This document shows positions 55,723-64,000 of a stretch of DNA of 64,000 nucleotides, piece after piece; the stretch's first letter is position 1; every line of letters starts with the position of its first letter. The translations under genes were made by a program, and so were the position numbers. The DNA is from Helicobacter jaachi (lineage in GTDB: Bacteria; Campylobacterota; Campylobacteria; Campylobacterales; Helicobacteraceae), in contig NZ_JRPR02000002.1 of NCBI RefSeq assembly GCF_000763135.2, forward strand, positions 244,465-308,464, given 5' to 3'. Below the pieces are notes generated by a model, which was not told the DNA's origin, made no database searches, and saw nothing but the letters and a program-made list of their open reading frames with translations.

Positions 55723-56535
55723 ATGGCACAAAGGCGCATAGAGTATCAAAGCCATTTTTTTGATATAAGCTATGAGAAATTATTTGCAGATTCTATGCGG
55801 GGAGCAACTCATACAGAATCTAGCCATATAGAATCTAGCGCAGCGCAAGGCACGCTAGATTCTATAGCAGATGCTAAAAGCGTGCAAAGTATTGTTTTTT
55901 TGCATGGGTGGGGGAGTAATAAGGATATTATGAAAATGGCTTTTGGGCAGTGCTTTAGGGATTATGAGCATATATATGTGGATATGCCCGGCTTTGGCAA
56001 TAGCCCAAATGACACTATTTTGCGCACGCAGGATTATGCGCAAATTATTAAAGATTTTTTGCGCGCCATTAATAGCCCTGCGATAAAAGATTGCATTTTT
56101 GTGGGGCATAGCTTTGGGGGGAAAGTAGCGCTGCTGTGTGAGCCAAAGGAGCTTATTTTGCTTTCTTCTGCTGGCATTAGAGTGCCAAAGTCTTTAAAAG
56201 TGCGCTGCAAAATCGCTCTAGCAAAGATATGCAATAAACTAGGGCTTAGCGCCTTTGGCAAAATCTTTCGTTCAAGCGATGTGAGCGCGATGAATGAAGC
56301 TATGTATGCGACATTTAAAAATGTGGTAGATGAGGATTTTTCATCATTTTTTAGCGCGTATGAGGGTAGGGCTAGCATTTTTTGGGGTAAAGATGATAGC
56401 GCTACGCCGCTTGCAAGTGGCAAGCAAATAGCAAATCTTATTAAAAATAGTCGATTTTTTGCTATGGAGGGCGGGCATTACTTTTTCCTTGAGCAGGGCA
56501 AGCAGATTGAGAATCTATACAGGGGTGTGGCGTGA
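55723..56535 (+). CDS. Alpha/beta hydrolase with a word-coded Ser/Glu-rich insert
   Basis: 270 aa. Seen: oxyanion region FLHGWGSNKDIM, nucleophile elbow VGHSFGGKVALL, acid in WGKDDSATPL and His in MEGGHYFFLEQ, so the Ser-Asp-His triad is intact. Residues about 23-48 (GATHTESSHIESSAAQG, LDSIADA) form an extra hydrophilic loop coded by four AGAATCT/AGATTCT words within ~75 nt, right before the first core strand. Substrate unknown. Overlaps acyP by 4 nt. Confidence 0.85.
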   Translation: MAQRRIEYQSHFFDISYEKLFADSMRGATHTESSHIESSAAQGTLDSIADAKSVQSIVFLHGWGSNKDIMKMAFGQCFRDYEHIYVDMPGFGNSPNDTILRTQDYAQIIKDFLRAINSPAIKDCIFVGHSFGGKVALLCEPKELILLSSAGIRVPKSLKVRCKIALAKICNKLGLSAFGKIFRSSDVSAMNEAMYATFKNVVDEDFSSFFSAYEGRASIFWGKDDSATPLASGKQIANLIKNSRFFAMEGGHYFFLEQGKQIENLYRGVA

Positions 56536-56831
56536 GAGTATGCAAGGAATTTTTAGTATTTGGCAAAGTGCAGGGCGTGGGGTTTCGCAAATTTGTAAAA
56601 GCGCAAGTTGATGAGCTTAATCAAAGCAAATCACATGATAAAAAGCTCTATGGGCATGTGCGTAATCTTGAAAATGGAAGTGTGCGTGTGGTAGCGCAAG
56701 GATATGAGGAGGATTTGCTCCCGCTTTATGAGGCACTTAAAATTGGCAACGCAAAAAGTAAGGTAGAGGGCATAGATGTGCAAATCTTAGCTACAGAGGA
56801 ATTATTTACTGATTTTAAGATTCTAATATAA
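56532..56831 (+). CDS. acyP: Acylphosphatase
   Basis: 99 aa small enzyme hydrolysing acyl phosphates. Catalytic residues visible: GKVQGVGFRKFV (Arg) and GHVRNLENGSVRVVAQG (Asn). It is related in fold to the N-terminal domain of HypF at 22.6 kb but is a separate free-standing gene. Confidence 0.92.
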   Translation: MRVCKEFLVFGKVQGVGFRKFVKAQVDELNQSKSHDKKLYGHVRNLENGSVRVVAQGYEEDLLPLYEALKIGNAKSKVEGIDVQILATEELFTDFKILI

Positions 56832-56847
56832 GGGGTATAGTAATAAT

Positions 56848-58329
56848 ATGGAGAATATGTTTATCATTGATACTATAGCGCAATGGGTATTTGTGCTGTG
56901 TCTTGCCTATTATGGTATGACCAATTTGCAATGGTATAATTACAGCTTTAAGCGTGTGTTTTTTATGCACCATAAGCGTTTGTGGCATTTGTATTATTTT
57001 ATTGTGCCAGTTATTGTGTATGTTGGCGCATTTTTTATCCCTACGCCTGTGGGAGATTACATACTTATAGCCCTAAGCGTGCTGTATTTTTTATCTATCA
57101 TTGTGTGGTCTATTAAGCTTGATAAAAAGCTTAACTTCACACCAAGGGTAGTGAAATTTTTCATTATATTTTTTATTTTTATGCTTTTAAATGAGAGCTT
57201 ATGCTTTTTGCTTGATATTGATAGCGGATTGCTTGATTTAATGCCCCTTGTCTTTGCCAGCGTGATTTCTAGAATCTATGAGCGTGTGCTGCTTAATCGC
57301 TATATTGTGCTAGCCAAAGAGAAGCTTGATATTATGTCGCGGCTTATTATTATTGGCGTAACAGGCAGCTATGGCAAGACGAGTATCAAAAATTTCCTCG
57401 CCCAGATTCTCAAAGAAAAATATAGAATCTACGCCACTCCCCGCAGTGTAAATACCTACACAGGCATTATTGCAGATATTAATCAAAATCTTGACTACAC
57501 TACAGAAATTTATATAGTCGAAGCAGGCGCGCGCTTAAAAGGTGATATTGCTATTATTAGCCATTTTTTAAATCCACATTATGCCGTTATTGGCGAAGTG
57601 GGCGAGCAGCATTTGGAATATTTTAAGAATCTAGACAATATTATTGAGACAAAATTTGAGCTTTTACAAAGCACGCGTTTAAAAAAAGCCTTTGTGTTTA
57701 AAGATAATCCCATACCAAAACACCTTGATACAAAATTGCAAAAGAAAATTGTGCCATTCCCAGAGCATGTGCGTAATGTGGAGGCAGATTTAAGCGGCAC
57801 AAAATTTGAGCTTTGTATCAAAAATGAATGGTACAGCTTTGAAACAATGGTTTTAGGGCGATTTAATGTAACTAATTTGAGTGCGGCGATATATATGGGC
57901 GTTGAGCTGGGCTTAAGGATTGAGGATATACAAAGGGCGGTTAAACGCATAGAGCCTATCCCACATCGCTTGAATAAGATTGAGATTAATCAAAAGCTGA
58001 TTATTGATGATGGCTTTAATGGCAATCTTAAAGGTATGAAAGAAGCCATTCGGCTAGCCTCGCTGTATGAGGGTAGAAAGATTATTGTAACGCCGGGCAT
58101 CGTCGAAAGCACTAAGGAAGCTAATATCGAGCTAGCGCGCGCTATTGATGGGGTGTTTGATATTGCTATTATCACAGGGGAGCTGAATGCTAAGATTCTA
58201 TCTTCTCACATACAGCGCACGCAAAAGATTATATTAAAAGATAAAGCAATGCTTGAAGATATGCTTAAATCCTGCTCGCAACCGCGAGATTTGGTGCTTT
58301 TTAGCAATGATGCGCCAAGCTATATTTAA
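56848..58329 (+). CDS. murF: UDP-N-acetylmuramoyl-tripeptide--D-alanyl-D-alanine ligase with N-terminal membrane region
   Basis: 493 aa. Core Mur ligase: ATP loop GVTGSYGKTSIKNFLAQIL (about 172), TPRSVNTYTGI, EAGARLKGDI, GRFNVTNLSAAIYMG and the C-terminal IPHRLNKIEIN, DDGFNGNLKGM. Residues 1-150 instead hold about four hydrophobic segments (WVFVLCLAYYGM, YYFIVPVIVYVGAFFI, YILIALSVLYFLSIIVW, FFIIFFIFMLLNESLCFLL) in place of the usual soluble substrate domain. Works after Ddl in the same operon. Confidence 0.9.
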   Translation: MENMFIIDTIAQWVFVLCLAYYGMTNLQWYNYSFKRVFFMHHKRLWHLYYFIVPVIVYVGAFFIPTPVGDYILIALSVLYFLSIIVWSIKLDKKLNFTPRVVKFFIIFFIFMLLNESLCFLLDIDSGLLDLMPLVFASVISRIYERVLLNRYIVLAKEKLDIMSRLIIIGVTGSYGKTSIKNFLAQILKEKYRIYATPRSVNTYTGIIADINQNLDYTTEIYIVEAGARLKGDIAIISHFLNPHYAVIGEVGEQHLEYFKNLDNIIETKFELLQSTRLKKAFVFKDNPIPKHLDTKLQKKIVPFPEHVRNVEADLSGTKFELCIKNEWYSFETMVLGRFNVTNLSAAIYMGVELGLRIEDIQRAVKRIEPIPHRLNKIEINQKLIIDDGFNGNLKGMKEAIRLASLYEGRKIIVTPGIVESTKEANIELARAIDGVFDIAIITGELNAKILSSHIQRTQKIILKDKAMLEDMLKSCSQPRDLVLFSNDAPSYI

Positions 58330-58338
58330 GGAGAGCTA

Positions 58339-58839
58339 ATGGATAGAATCTACGCGCCTTGGCGGAGCAAATACTTTGGCTCACACGCACAGGGCTGTAT
58401 ATTCTGTGCAATGGCGCAAAATCCTCAAGATGATGAGCAAAATCACATCATCTATCGCGATGCACTAGTCTTTGGCGTGATGAATCTTTACCCCTATACG
58501 CCCGGGCATTTTATGCTGCTGCCCATAATGCATTGTGATTCGCCTCAAATGCTGCCGCTAGAAACATGGCTACATTTGCACAGCCTTTCATATAAGGCTA
58601 TGGATATGCTTTATGAATATGGTGCGCAGGGCATTAATATGGGGCTAAATATCAAAAAAGCTGGCGGCGCTGGCATACCAGAGCATTTGCATATGCACTT
58701 TGTGCCGCGTTATTTGGGCGATACAAACTTTATGACAAGCATTGCGCAGGCACGCACTTATGGAATGGATTTTGATAGTGTGTATGCGAGATTTAAGGCA
58801 CTAAGTATGAAACATTTCACACAAGAGGAGCAAAAATGA
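58339..58839 (+). CDS. HIT-family nucleotide hydrolase/transferase
   Basis: 166 aa with the histidine triad EHLHMHFVPR (about residue 113) and the family start IYAPWRSKYF, CIFCAMAQNPQDDEQN, which includes two zinc-type Cys. Resembles Ap4A phosphorylase-like HIT proteins. Preceded by AAGGAGAG; overlaps the ankyrin gene by 4 nt. Confidence 0.9.
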   Translation: MDRIYAPWRSKYFGSHAQGCIFCAMAQNPQDDEQNHIIYRDALVFGVMNLYPYTPGHFMLLPIMHCDSPQMLPLETWLHLHSLSYKAMDMLYEYGAQGINMGLNIKKAGGAGIPEHLHMHFVPRYLGDTNFMTSIAQARTYGMDFDSVYARFKALSMKHFTQEEQK

Positions 58840-59696
58840 GCGGGATAAAACTACTTTGGCAAGCCAAGATTCTATCTTTGCTTTTGGTGGTGGCGTGCTA
58901 TGGGGCAAATGACCGATACAATTATTTGCTTTTTAGTAATGACTACACAGAAGTGCGCAAGGGCATTAATTTGGGTGCGGATATTGAGGCGCGTTTGCGG
59001 GGTAATACACCGCTTTATGATGCTGCGCGTAAGGGAAATATGGAGATTTTATATTTACTTATTGAGCGTGGAGCTGATGTGAATGCTGTCTGTCATGGTG
59101 AGACGCCGCTGCTTAAGGTGGTAGCACTTAATAATCTTAAGTTTGCTCAAGCCTTAATCAAAAAAGGTGCTAAGGTTAAAGTAGCCGATGAGCATTTGGG
59201 CAATACGCCGCTGCATTATGCGGTAATGAAAAAAAATCCTGAAATGATAAAGCTGCTTTTATCAAACGGCGCGGATATGTATGCAGAAAATTTTAAGGGC
59301 GATACGCCTGCGCGCTATATTTTGGCTACTCGCTCTTTGCCTGCGGTGAGCATCAAAAATAGCGATATTACGCTTAAAGCCTCATCGTTTAATCTCGGGC
59401 AGGGGAGCGTAAATATTAATATCAGCAATGAAAGTGATAAATTTGCAGCCATTAGCTATGTGGCGTTGTATATTGATGGCACGCTTATTAGCGAAAGTGA
59501 GGTGAATAAAACTATTCCGCCGCGCTCAAGCGCATTGGTTGCAAGCCTTAAAATTCCCACCGATACTTATGAGAATGTGCGCATTAAAAAATCAGGTGTG
59601 TCAAACATCAAGTATGGCTTTGCAGTGGAATATGAACTTGATGGCAAGTCTCGCAGCCTGTATAAAAAGACAGACGCAGAACTACGCTTGTGGTAG
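58836..59696 (+). CDS. Exported ankyrin-repeat protein
   Basis: 286 aa: signal-like N terminus (ILSLLLVVACYG), three to four ankyrin repeats (NTPLYDAARKGNMEILYLLIERGADVN split as NTPLYDAARKGN and LLIERGADVN; GETPLLKVVALNNLKFAQAL; NTPLHYAVMKKNPEMIKLLL) to about residue 165, then a beta-rich domain (about 170-286) of unknown type. Likely periplasmic; function unknown. Confidence 0.8.
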   Translation: MSGIKLLWQAKILSLLLVVACYGANDRYNYLLFSNDYTEVRKGINLGADIEARLRGNTPLYDAARKGNMEILYLLIERGADVNAVCHGETPLLKVVALNNLKFAQALIKKGAKVKVADEHLGNTPLHYAVMKKNPEMIKLLLSNGADMYAENFKGDTPARYILATRSLPAVSIKNSDITLKASSFNLGQGSVNINISNESDKFAAISYVALYIDGTLISESEVNKTIPPRSSALVASLKIPTDTYENVRIKKSGVSNIKYGFAVEYELDGKSRSLYKKTDAELRLW

Positions 59697-59818
59697 ATTC
59701 TGCGATATCGCTCTAGAGGGTTAAAATTTCTTACAGCATTTTTTTGATTTCTCAAAACATTACTTTCTTTACCCCTTTAAATTTAAGCTAACTCCCAAAG
59801 AATTAAGAAACTTTTAAT

Positions 59819-59827
59819 GGGGGGGGG
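59819..59827 (+). repeat. 9-base poly-G tract in a promoter
   Basis: Nine Gs directly before CATAAT (59828-59833), a -10-like box 50 nt upstream of an outer-membrane protein start. Changes in run length would alter the spacing to any upstream promoter element. Confidence 0.75.
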
Positions 59828-59883
59828 CATAATTGTATGTTTTAAGGCTTTGTGTAGAAGCACAAAAACATAAAGGAGAGAGT

Positions 59884-60531
59884 GTGAATAGAATATTTGT
59901 TGCTTTAGTGGCAATGGGCGGGTTGTTTTTTAGTGTTAGCGCAGAGGAGAGTGGTCTATTTGTTGGAGTTCAGGCTGGATATGGTACTGGAAAATCAATA
60001 AGTGAATACAATGGCGAAAAGACACCAACTAAGCGCGATGGCGCTGCATATGGATTAATTGCAGGATATAAGCAATTTTTTACACAGGATTTTGGCATTC
60101 GCTATTACTTTAATATAGACTTTCTCAATACTTCAGGGACAACGGTAGCTGGAGAAAATGTGAAAGCAAATCTTACTAATTACGCGCTCAATATCGACAC
60201 ACTTTATAATTTTCTCACAGGCGATATTGATTTTGGTGCATTTTTGGGGATTGGACTTGGTGCTAATACTTGGAGTGGTCCCAATATAAATACTATTAAA
60301 TCTTATGGAAAGGTAACAACTACTGGCTTTAGCGCTCATCTTAACGTAGGTTTGCGGACAAATATCGCTAAATATCATGGTATTGAACTGGCAATCAAAG
60401 TGCCTTTTGTGCCAACCAAATTGCTTGATGTAACTTTTACTGAAAATGATATATATAGAGTTGGAGATAGATATAAATCAACTGCCCAACAAACTTATAA
60501 CATTGCATTACGCTATGTTTTTAGTTTTTGA
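59884..60531 (+). CDS. Small outer-membrane beta-barrel protein
   Basis: 215 aa from a GTG (59884) after AAAGGAGAG; the in-frame extension upstream has no ribosome site. Signal peptide (IFVALVAMGGLFFSVSA), mature start EESGLFVGVQAGYG, alternating barrel strands (YALNIDTLYNF, FGAFLGIGLGANTW) and C-terminal Phe in YNIALRYVFSF, typical of Helicobacter outer-membrane proteins. Probably exposed on the surface and possibly phase-varied by the upstream G run. Confidence 0.85.
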   Translation: MNRIFVALVAMGGLFFSVSAEESGLFVGVQAGYGTGKSISEYNGEKTPTKRDGAAYGLIAGYKQFFTQDFGIRYYFNIDFLNTSGTTVAGENVKANLTNYALNIDTLYNFLTGDIDFGAFLGIGLGANTWSGPNINTIKSYGKVTTTGFSAHLNVGLRTNIAKYHGIELAIKVPFVPTKLLDVTFTENDIYRVGDRYKSTAQQTYNIALRYVFSF

Positions 60532-60573
60532 TGGGAAATTGGTGTAATTTTATATATCTCTTCTATAGTATTA

Positions 60574-60604
60574 GTCTAGATTCTGTAATTTATAGAATCT
60601 AGAC
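60574..60604. terminator. Bidirectional hairpin between outer-membrane protein gene and ribF
   Basis: GTCTAGATTCT - 9-nt loop - AGAATCTAGAC: a perfect 11-bp stem made of two inverted words, 43 nt after the outer-membrane gene and 8 nt after the end of ribF on the other strand. Suited to end transcription from both sides. Confidence 0.6.
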
Positions 60605-60611
60605 TATGCCC

Positions 60612-61463
60612 TTATACAATGCAGCTTTGCTTTGCATTGTGCAAAATATCTTTAGCAGTTGCAATATCCTTGCTTATGCGATTTTTAAGCAATGTCAAAT
60701 CGCTAAAACTTTGATTATCGCGGATTTTACGCACAAAGTAGAGCTTAGCATTGTTGGCGCGGCATGTAAGATTTCTATCAAGAATGTGGCTTTCAATGCT
60801 AAAGCATCTATCGGTGCTAAAGCGATGTCCTATGAAGCACACACTTGGCATAATCTCGCCCTCAAGCTCTGTAAAGCTCGCATATACGCCATCTTGGGGT
60901 AAAATGTAGTTTTGTGATTGCAGATTAATGGTCGCATAGAGCTGCCTTGCACCTAGATTCTGTCCTTTGATAATTTCACCCTGTATGTGATAATACCGCC
61001 CAAGCATAGCATTTGCAAGCTCCATATCCCCATAGCGTATAAGCTCTCTAATCACGCTTGAATGCACGCCCACACCTTGCATACAAAATTGCGGCACGAT
61101 GATGATTTCTCCATGAAATAAATGCGGCAAATCACTCGCGCTAAATGCCCTATCCTTGCCAAAGCAAAAATCATAGCCCACGATAAGCTTTTGCAGATTT
61201 GGAAATTTCTGCGTGAGTGTGGCGATAAATTGCTGCCCACTCCATTTAGCTATATCCTCAAAATGCACGCTAATAATCTCACAAGGGCTATATGGCGCTT
61301 TATTAGGCGTGAGCGATAAGCCCTGACTTTCTATGCAAAGTAGCGCACAATGCTTATTTAAATGCTTAAATAGCTCCTTATGGGCTAAGTGCATACCATC
61401 AAATTTACCAAGCGCTAGCCCTAAAATATGCTCATCGCTGTGAATAGATAAAAAATTCCTCAT
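60612..61463 (-). CDS. ribF: Bifunctional riboflavin kinase / FAD synthetase
   Basis: 283 aa making FMN and FAD. Seen: nucleotidyltransferase start LALGKFDGMHLAHKELF, KLIVGYDFCFGKDR, then a short riboflavin kinase region (GQNLGARQLYATINLQSQN, DGVYASF, SIESHILD). The kinase part is reduced compared with longer RibF proteins. Its start lies 32 nt inside tlyA, an unusually long overlap, or a later start is used. Confidence 0.85.
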   Translation of the reverse strand: MRNFLSIHSDEHILGLALGKFDGMHLAHKELFKHLNKHCALLCIESQGLSLTPNKAPYSPCEIISVHFEDIAKWSGQQFIATLTQKFPNLQKLIVGYDFCFGKDRAFSASDLPHLFHGEIIIVPQFCMQGVGVHSSVIRELIRYGDMELANAMLGRYYHIQGEIIKGQNLGARQLYATINLQSQNYILPQDGVYASFTELEGEIMPSVCFIGHRFSTDRCFSIESHILDRNLTCRANNAKLYFVRKIRDNQSFSDLTLLKNRISKDIATAKDILHNAKQSCIV

Positions 61464-62163
61464 TCCCGTCCTTTCCTTTAAGCACGCTAGGCTTTACGCT
61501 TATGATATTAAAGCCCTCTTTGGCGGCATATTGGCAAAATGCTTGCAGTGTTTCTTGCACCAAATGACTATTTTTAATCACGCCTTTTTTATCCCTTTTA
61601 GCCGTGCGCCCCACTTCAAATTGCGGCTTAAAAAGCCATATAAATTCTTGACACACAAATCTTTTAAAATGCTCTATGAGTTTATAAAGCGAGATAAAGC
61701 TCACATCACACACTAATATATCATAGATTCTATCCTCCATAAAATCGCGTATATCACACTCCTCAAATACTCTCACACGCGTATCTTTGCGGATTTTTTC
61801 ATGGAGCTGATTTTTGCCTACATCAACGCAAGTAATATCTTTTACCCCATAATGCAAAAGCACTTCCGCAAAGCCCCCTGTGCTTGAGCCAACATCAAGC
61901 GCACTTTTATGCTGTAAGTGCGTTGGCTGCCATATTTTATCATTTACTAATGCTTCTATAAATCCCCTTAGCTTATATCCTGCGCGCCCAACTAGCAAGC
62001 TTTGGAGCTTTATAGAATCTAGCTGCACTCTATCATCTGCAGCAAGCGGTGTGGAGCTTTTATAAATCACTTTATCATTTACTTTTACGCAGCCAGATTC
62101 TATAGCTTCTTGGGCTTTGGTGCGCGAGTGGAGCAGGGATTTAATGTATATATCAAGTCGCAT
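61432..62163 (-). CDS. tlyA: rRNA 2'-O-methyltransferase / hemolysin-like TlyA
   Basis: 243 aa: N-terminal S4 domain (RLDIYIKSLLHSRTKAQEAI, VKVNDKV) then an FtsJ-type methyltransferase (ALDVGSSTGGFAEVLLHYG, CVDVGKNQLHEKIR, LVCDVSFISL, WLFKPQFEVG). TlyA proteins methylate 16S/23S rRNA and were named for associated haemolytic activity. Shares one base with the upstream lipoprotein gene. Confidence 0.92.
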   Translation of the reverse strand: MRLDIYIKSLLHSRTKAQEAIESGCVKVNDKVIYKSSTPLAADDRVQLDSIKLQSLLVGRAGYKLRGFIEALVNDKIWQPTHLQHKSALDVGSSTGGFAEVLLHYGVKDITCVDVGKNQLHEKIRKDTRVRVFEECDIRDFMEDRIYDILVCDVSFISLYKLIEHFKRFVCQEFIWLFKPQFEVGRTAKRDKKGVIKNSHLVQETLQAFCQYAAKEGFNIISVKPSVLKGKDGNEEFFIYSQR

Positions 62164-62702
62164 TATTTTGTGAGATTGCTTTTGCGTTTTGCATAACCAT
62201 AATCAAATACCATATCCCCCACATTTTCAATATGTGCATAAAGCTTGAGCGCATCTCTACCGCGCTGCCCTATTGGCTCAAAGCTTACTTTATACACATC
62301 ATTATATATTATATCAGGGGCTAGCGCGCCAAGTTCATTTGGCGCAAGCTTGCTTATAGCGCGCGCTTGAATGCTTTTGTAGGGATTAGTGAGCTTAAAG
62401 GTGAGCTGATTTTGGCTAATTTGGTGTTCTTTGTCATAAACTTCAACAAAAAACACCTCACCATCATTTTTATCTACAAGATGCGCATCAATGTCATTAA
62501 CATAATGCGTAATCATTATAGCACGTGTGTGATTATGCTCTAAAATTTGGGATTTTCTCATAGCCTGTATTTGCCGCTCTTTGAGTGTTTTCTCCACCTT
62601 TGGGATATCATGCGTAGAGGCAATATGCACAAAATTTGAGCGATAAAAATCGCTGCAACCAGCAAAAAATATCATGATGATACAAAAACTATATATCCGC
62701 AC
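62163..62702 (-). CDS. Putative lipoprotein of unknown function
   Basis: 179 aa from a GTG at 62702 preceded by AAGGG; this gives a compact lipoprotein signal RIYSFCIIMIFFAGC with lipobox FAGC. The longer open frame to 62843 would run into pyrB's promoter and is rejected. Mature part has a basic/acid helix (EKTLKERQIQAMRKSQILEH) and a beta-rich domain (DGEVFFVEVYDKE). No family recognised; I recall a hypothetical gene at this place in H. pylori. Confidence 0.75.
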   Translation of the reverse strand: MRIYSFCIIMIFFAGCSDFYRSNFVHIASTHDIPKVEKTLKERQIQAMRKSQILEHNHTRAIMITHYVNDIDAHLVDKNDGEVFFVEVYDKEHQISQNQLTFKLTNPYKSIQARAISKLAPNELGALAPDIIYNDVYKVSFEPIGQRGRDALKLYAHIENVGDMVFDYGYAKRKSNLTK

Positions 62703-62749
62703 CCTAAGCCCTTGATAGATTGTGTATTTAGGAATTTTATCATAAAGTT

Positions 62750-62758
62750 TGCTAGAAT
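62750..62758 (+). promoter_or_regulatory. Extended -10 promoter of pyrB
   Basis: TGCTAGAAT, 27 nt before the pyrB ATG, with an AAAGGAAA ribosome site between. Divergent from the lipoprotein gene. Confidence 0.5.
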
Positions 62759-62785
62759 ATGAAACTTTATCTTTAAAGGAAAGCC

Positions 62786-63688
62786 ATGACTTCACAGCCC
62801 ACGCCCAGACATCTGCTGCGCACAAGCGACATTCGAACCTCACAGATAGAATCTATCCTAAACAAAGCCCAAGTCTATAAAGATATGCGCCATAGGGAGA
62901 TTCTAAGAAATAAGACTATTATTACGATTTTTTTTGAAAACTCAACGCGCACACTCTCAAGCTTTGAGATTGCAGCAAAGCGCTTGAGCGCTGATGTTGT
63001 GAGGCTTGATGTGAGTAAAAGCTCAACAGCTAAGGGGGAGAGCATATCAGATACGGCGGCAAATTTAAATGCGATGAATCCAAGTGCGATTATTATTCGG
63101 CATAAAAATGCAGGAGCTGGATATTATCTCAAATCTCAAGTGAGCTGCCCTATTATCAATGGCGGAGATGGCGCACACGCGCACCCTACGCAAGCTTTGC
63201 TTGATTTGCTCACATTAAAAGAGCATTTTGGCAATGATTTAAATAATCTTAAGGGCAAAAAAATAGCCATTATTGGTGATATAAAAAACTCGCGCGTGGC
63301 AAATAGCAATATTGAGCTGCTCACCCGCTTTGGTATGGAAGTGATTTTGGTCGCGCCACCGCATTTTATCCCACCCACAACATTACGCGTCTCGCATAAT
63401 CTGCGCCAAATTGCTAAAGAAGTTGATGTGTTTATGAGCCTGCGCACACAAACAGAGCGGCATGATAAGCAAATTTATGGCTCTTTAAAGGATTACGCGG
63501 CGCAATATTGCCTCACGCCTGAAATTTTAGGCGATAGGGAAGTGATTGTGCTGCACCCTGGGCCTGTGCATAGAAATATTGATATCGATGATGAAGTGCT
63601 TAAAGATGCGCGCTGCAAAGTGCTAGAGCAGGTTACAAATGGCGTTTGCGTGCGCATGGCGGTGCTTGAGTTCTGCATTTGCGCTTAA
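62786..63688 (+). CDS. pyrB: Aspartate carbamoyltransferase catalytic subunit
   Basis: 300 aa first committed enzyme of pyrimidine synthesis. Seen: carbamoyl-phosphate site [53 protein letters not shown], and [12 protein letters not shown]. Monocistronic with its own promoter. pyrH at 22 kb works later in the same pathway. Confidence 0.96.
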   Translation: MTSQPTPRHLLRTSDIRTSQIESILNKAQVYKDMRHREILRNKTIITIFFENSTRTLSSFEIAAKRLSADVVRLDVSKSSTAKGESISDTAANLNAMNPSAIIIRHKNAGAGYYLKSQVSCPIINGGDGAHAHPTQALLDLLTLKEHFGNDLNNLKGKKIAIIGDIKNSRVANSNIELLTRFGMEVILVAPPHFIPPTTLRVSHNLRQIAKEVDVFMSLRTQTERHDKQIYGSLKDYAAQYCLTPEILGDREVIVLHPGPVHRNIDIDDEVLKDARCKVLEQVTNGVCVRMAVLEFCICA

Positions 63689-63737
63689 ATACAGAGGCGT
63701 GGGAGATTACAGAATCCAGCCTTTAAAATCTAAACAC

Positions 63738-63751
63738 AGAATCTAGATTCT
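63738..63751. repeat. Palindrome AGAATCTAGATTCT after pyrB
   Basis: Perfect 14-nt palindrome, with a further AGAATCT word at 63761, between convergent pyrB and the chemoreceptor gene. Confidence 0.55.
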
Positions 63752-63765
63752 ATAACCCACAGAAT

Positions 63766-64000
63766 CTAAAACCTCTTCTTATTCACATCATCTAATATGT
63801 CTTTAGCTACAGTATCTACTCTTTTAGAAATCTCTGCACTAGAGTTAGCTATTTCTACATTTTCTTGTGTTACAGATTCTAAATGAGAGATAGCTTCATT
63901 AATTTGAGTTACTCCAGTAGTTTGCTCTCTTATAGATTCTCCCATATCATTTATGCTTTGCACTAATAAATTAGTATTAGCCTCTATTTCTCCTAAAGAT
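63766..64000 (-). CDS. Methyl-accepting chemotaxis protein, C-terminal end (rest outside window)
   Basis: Only the last ~77 residues are present; the frame stays open to the right edge (SLGEIEANTNLLVQSINDMGESIREQ). Heptad-patterned coiled coil of the cytoplasmic signalling domain with SIREQTTGVTQINEAISHLESVTQENVEIANSSAEI (key features IREQTTGVTQIN, TQENVEIA), typical of the receptor tail after the hairpin tip. Ligand cannot be told. Confidence 0.85.
   Translation of the reverse strand, partial: SLGEIEANTNLLVQSINDMGESIREQTTGVTQINEAISHLESVTQENVEIANSSAEISKRVDTVAKDILDDVNKKRF

Noticed and set aside
62703..62843. Longer N terminus for the lipoprotein gene
   Set aside because: It would overlap the pyrB start and promoter and destroy the clear lipoprotein signal that starts at the GTG at 62702.
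62820..62850. tRNA T-arm-like string ATTCGAAC
   Set aside because: It lies inside the pyrB coding sequence and no other tRNA arms pair around it.

Overview
The window reads as a contiguous chromosomal segment of a Helicobacter, most likely an enterohepatic type. Evidence: Campylobacterota-specific products (the fused trpGD gene, flgS next to flgI and a short rod-binding protein, cheV, nspC, the amiA-tyrS-spoT-rpoZ-pyrH run, lolC-secA-lolA) and several gene orders that match what I recall of H. pylori. No plasmid, prophage, insertion sequence or CRISPR array was seen. Coding density is high and most neighbours touch or overlap by 1-4 nt.

Layout. 1-5.3 kb (+): end of a class C penicillin-binding protein, then fatty-acid genes fabG-acpP-fabF-accA and a lipoprotein amino-acid-binding protein. 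5.3-22.4 kb (-): three transcription blocks. pyrH-rpoZ-spoT-tyrS-nitronate monooxygenase-like-amiA-membrane protein-hisA; cheY-prmA-ftsH-psd-like-pssA; and cheV-nspC-dusB-Sel1 protein. 22.5-30.5 kb (+): hydrogenase maturation locus hypF-hypB-hypC-[glycosyltransferase]-hypD-[SF1 helicase]-hypE. 30.6-34.8 kb (-): RRM protein, lolC/E-like, secA; lolA diverges on +. 35.7-38.8 kb (+): trpE-trpGD alone, bracketed by inverted copies of an intergenic repeat. 39-40.3 kb (-): two Sel1 proteins. 40.4-45.7 kb: TraF-like barrel protein, tRNA-Pro(GGG) (-), flgI-rod-binding protein-flgS, and a low-GC zinc-ribbon membrane protein. 45.8-59.7 kb (+): aroA-ispH-rpsA-hypothetical-serA, then uvrA-ddl-hydrolase-acylphosphatase-murF-HIT-ankyrin protein. 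59.8-64 kb: phase-variable-looking outer-membrane protein, ribF-tlyA-lipoprotein (-), pyrB (+), and the end of a chemoreceptor gene (-).

Main points of interest. (1) A 13-G tract joins a family-25 glycosyltransferase in frame to hypD inside the hyp operon; loss or gain of one G separates them. (2) A 9-G tract sits immediately upstream of a -10-like box before an outer-membrane protein gene. (3) A family of about 80-150 bp intergenic repeats (four copies) keeps a hairpin whose sequence differs between copies while its pairing is preserved; two copies flank trpE-trpGD in inverted orientation and one lies in the pyrH leader. (4) The 7-mer AGAATCT/AGATTCT is far over-represented across the window (29 counted by eye in the first 10 kb), inside genes and as paired palindromes between genes. 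(5) A UPF1-type helicase gene is inserted between hypD and hypE. (6) The psd-like protein lacks the Gly-Ser self-cleavage site.

Limits: functions come from motif recognition by eye; no alignments, folding or database searches were run. Start codons were chosen from ribosome-binding sites and stated where they matter.
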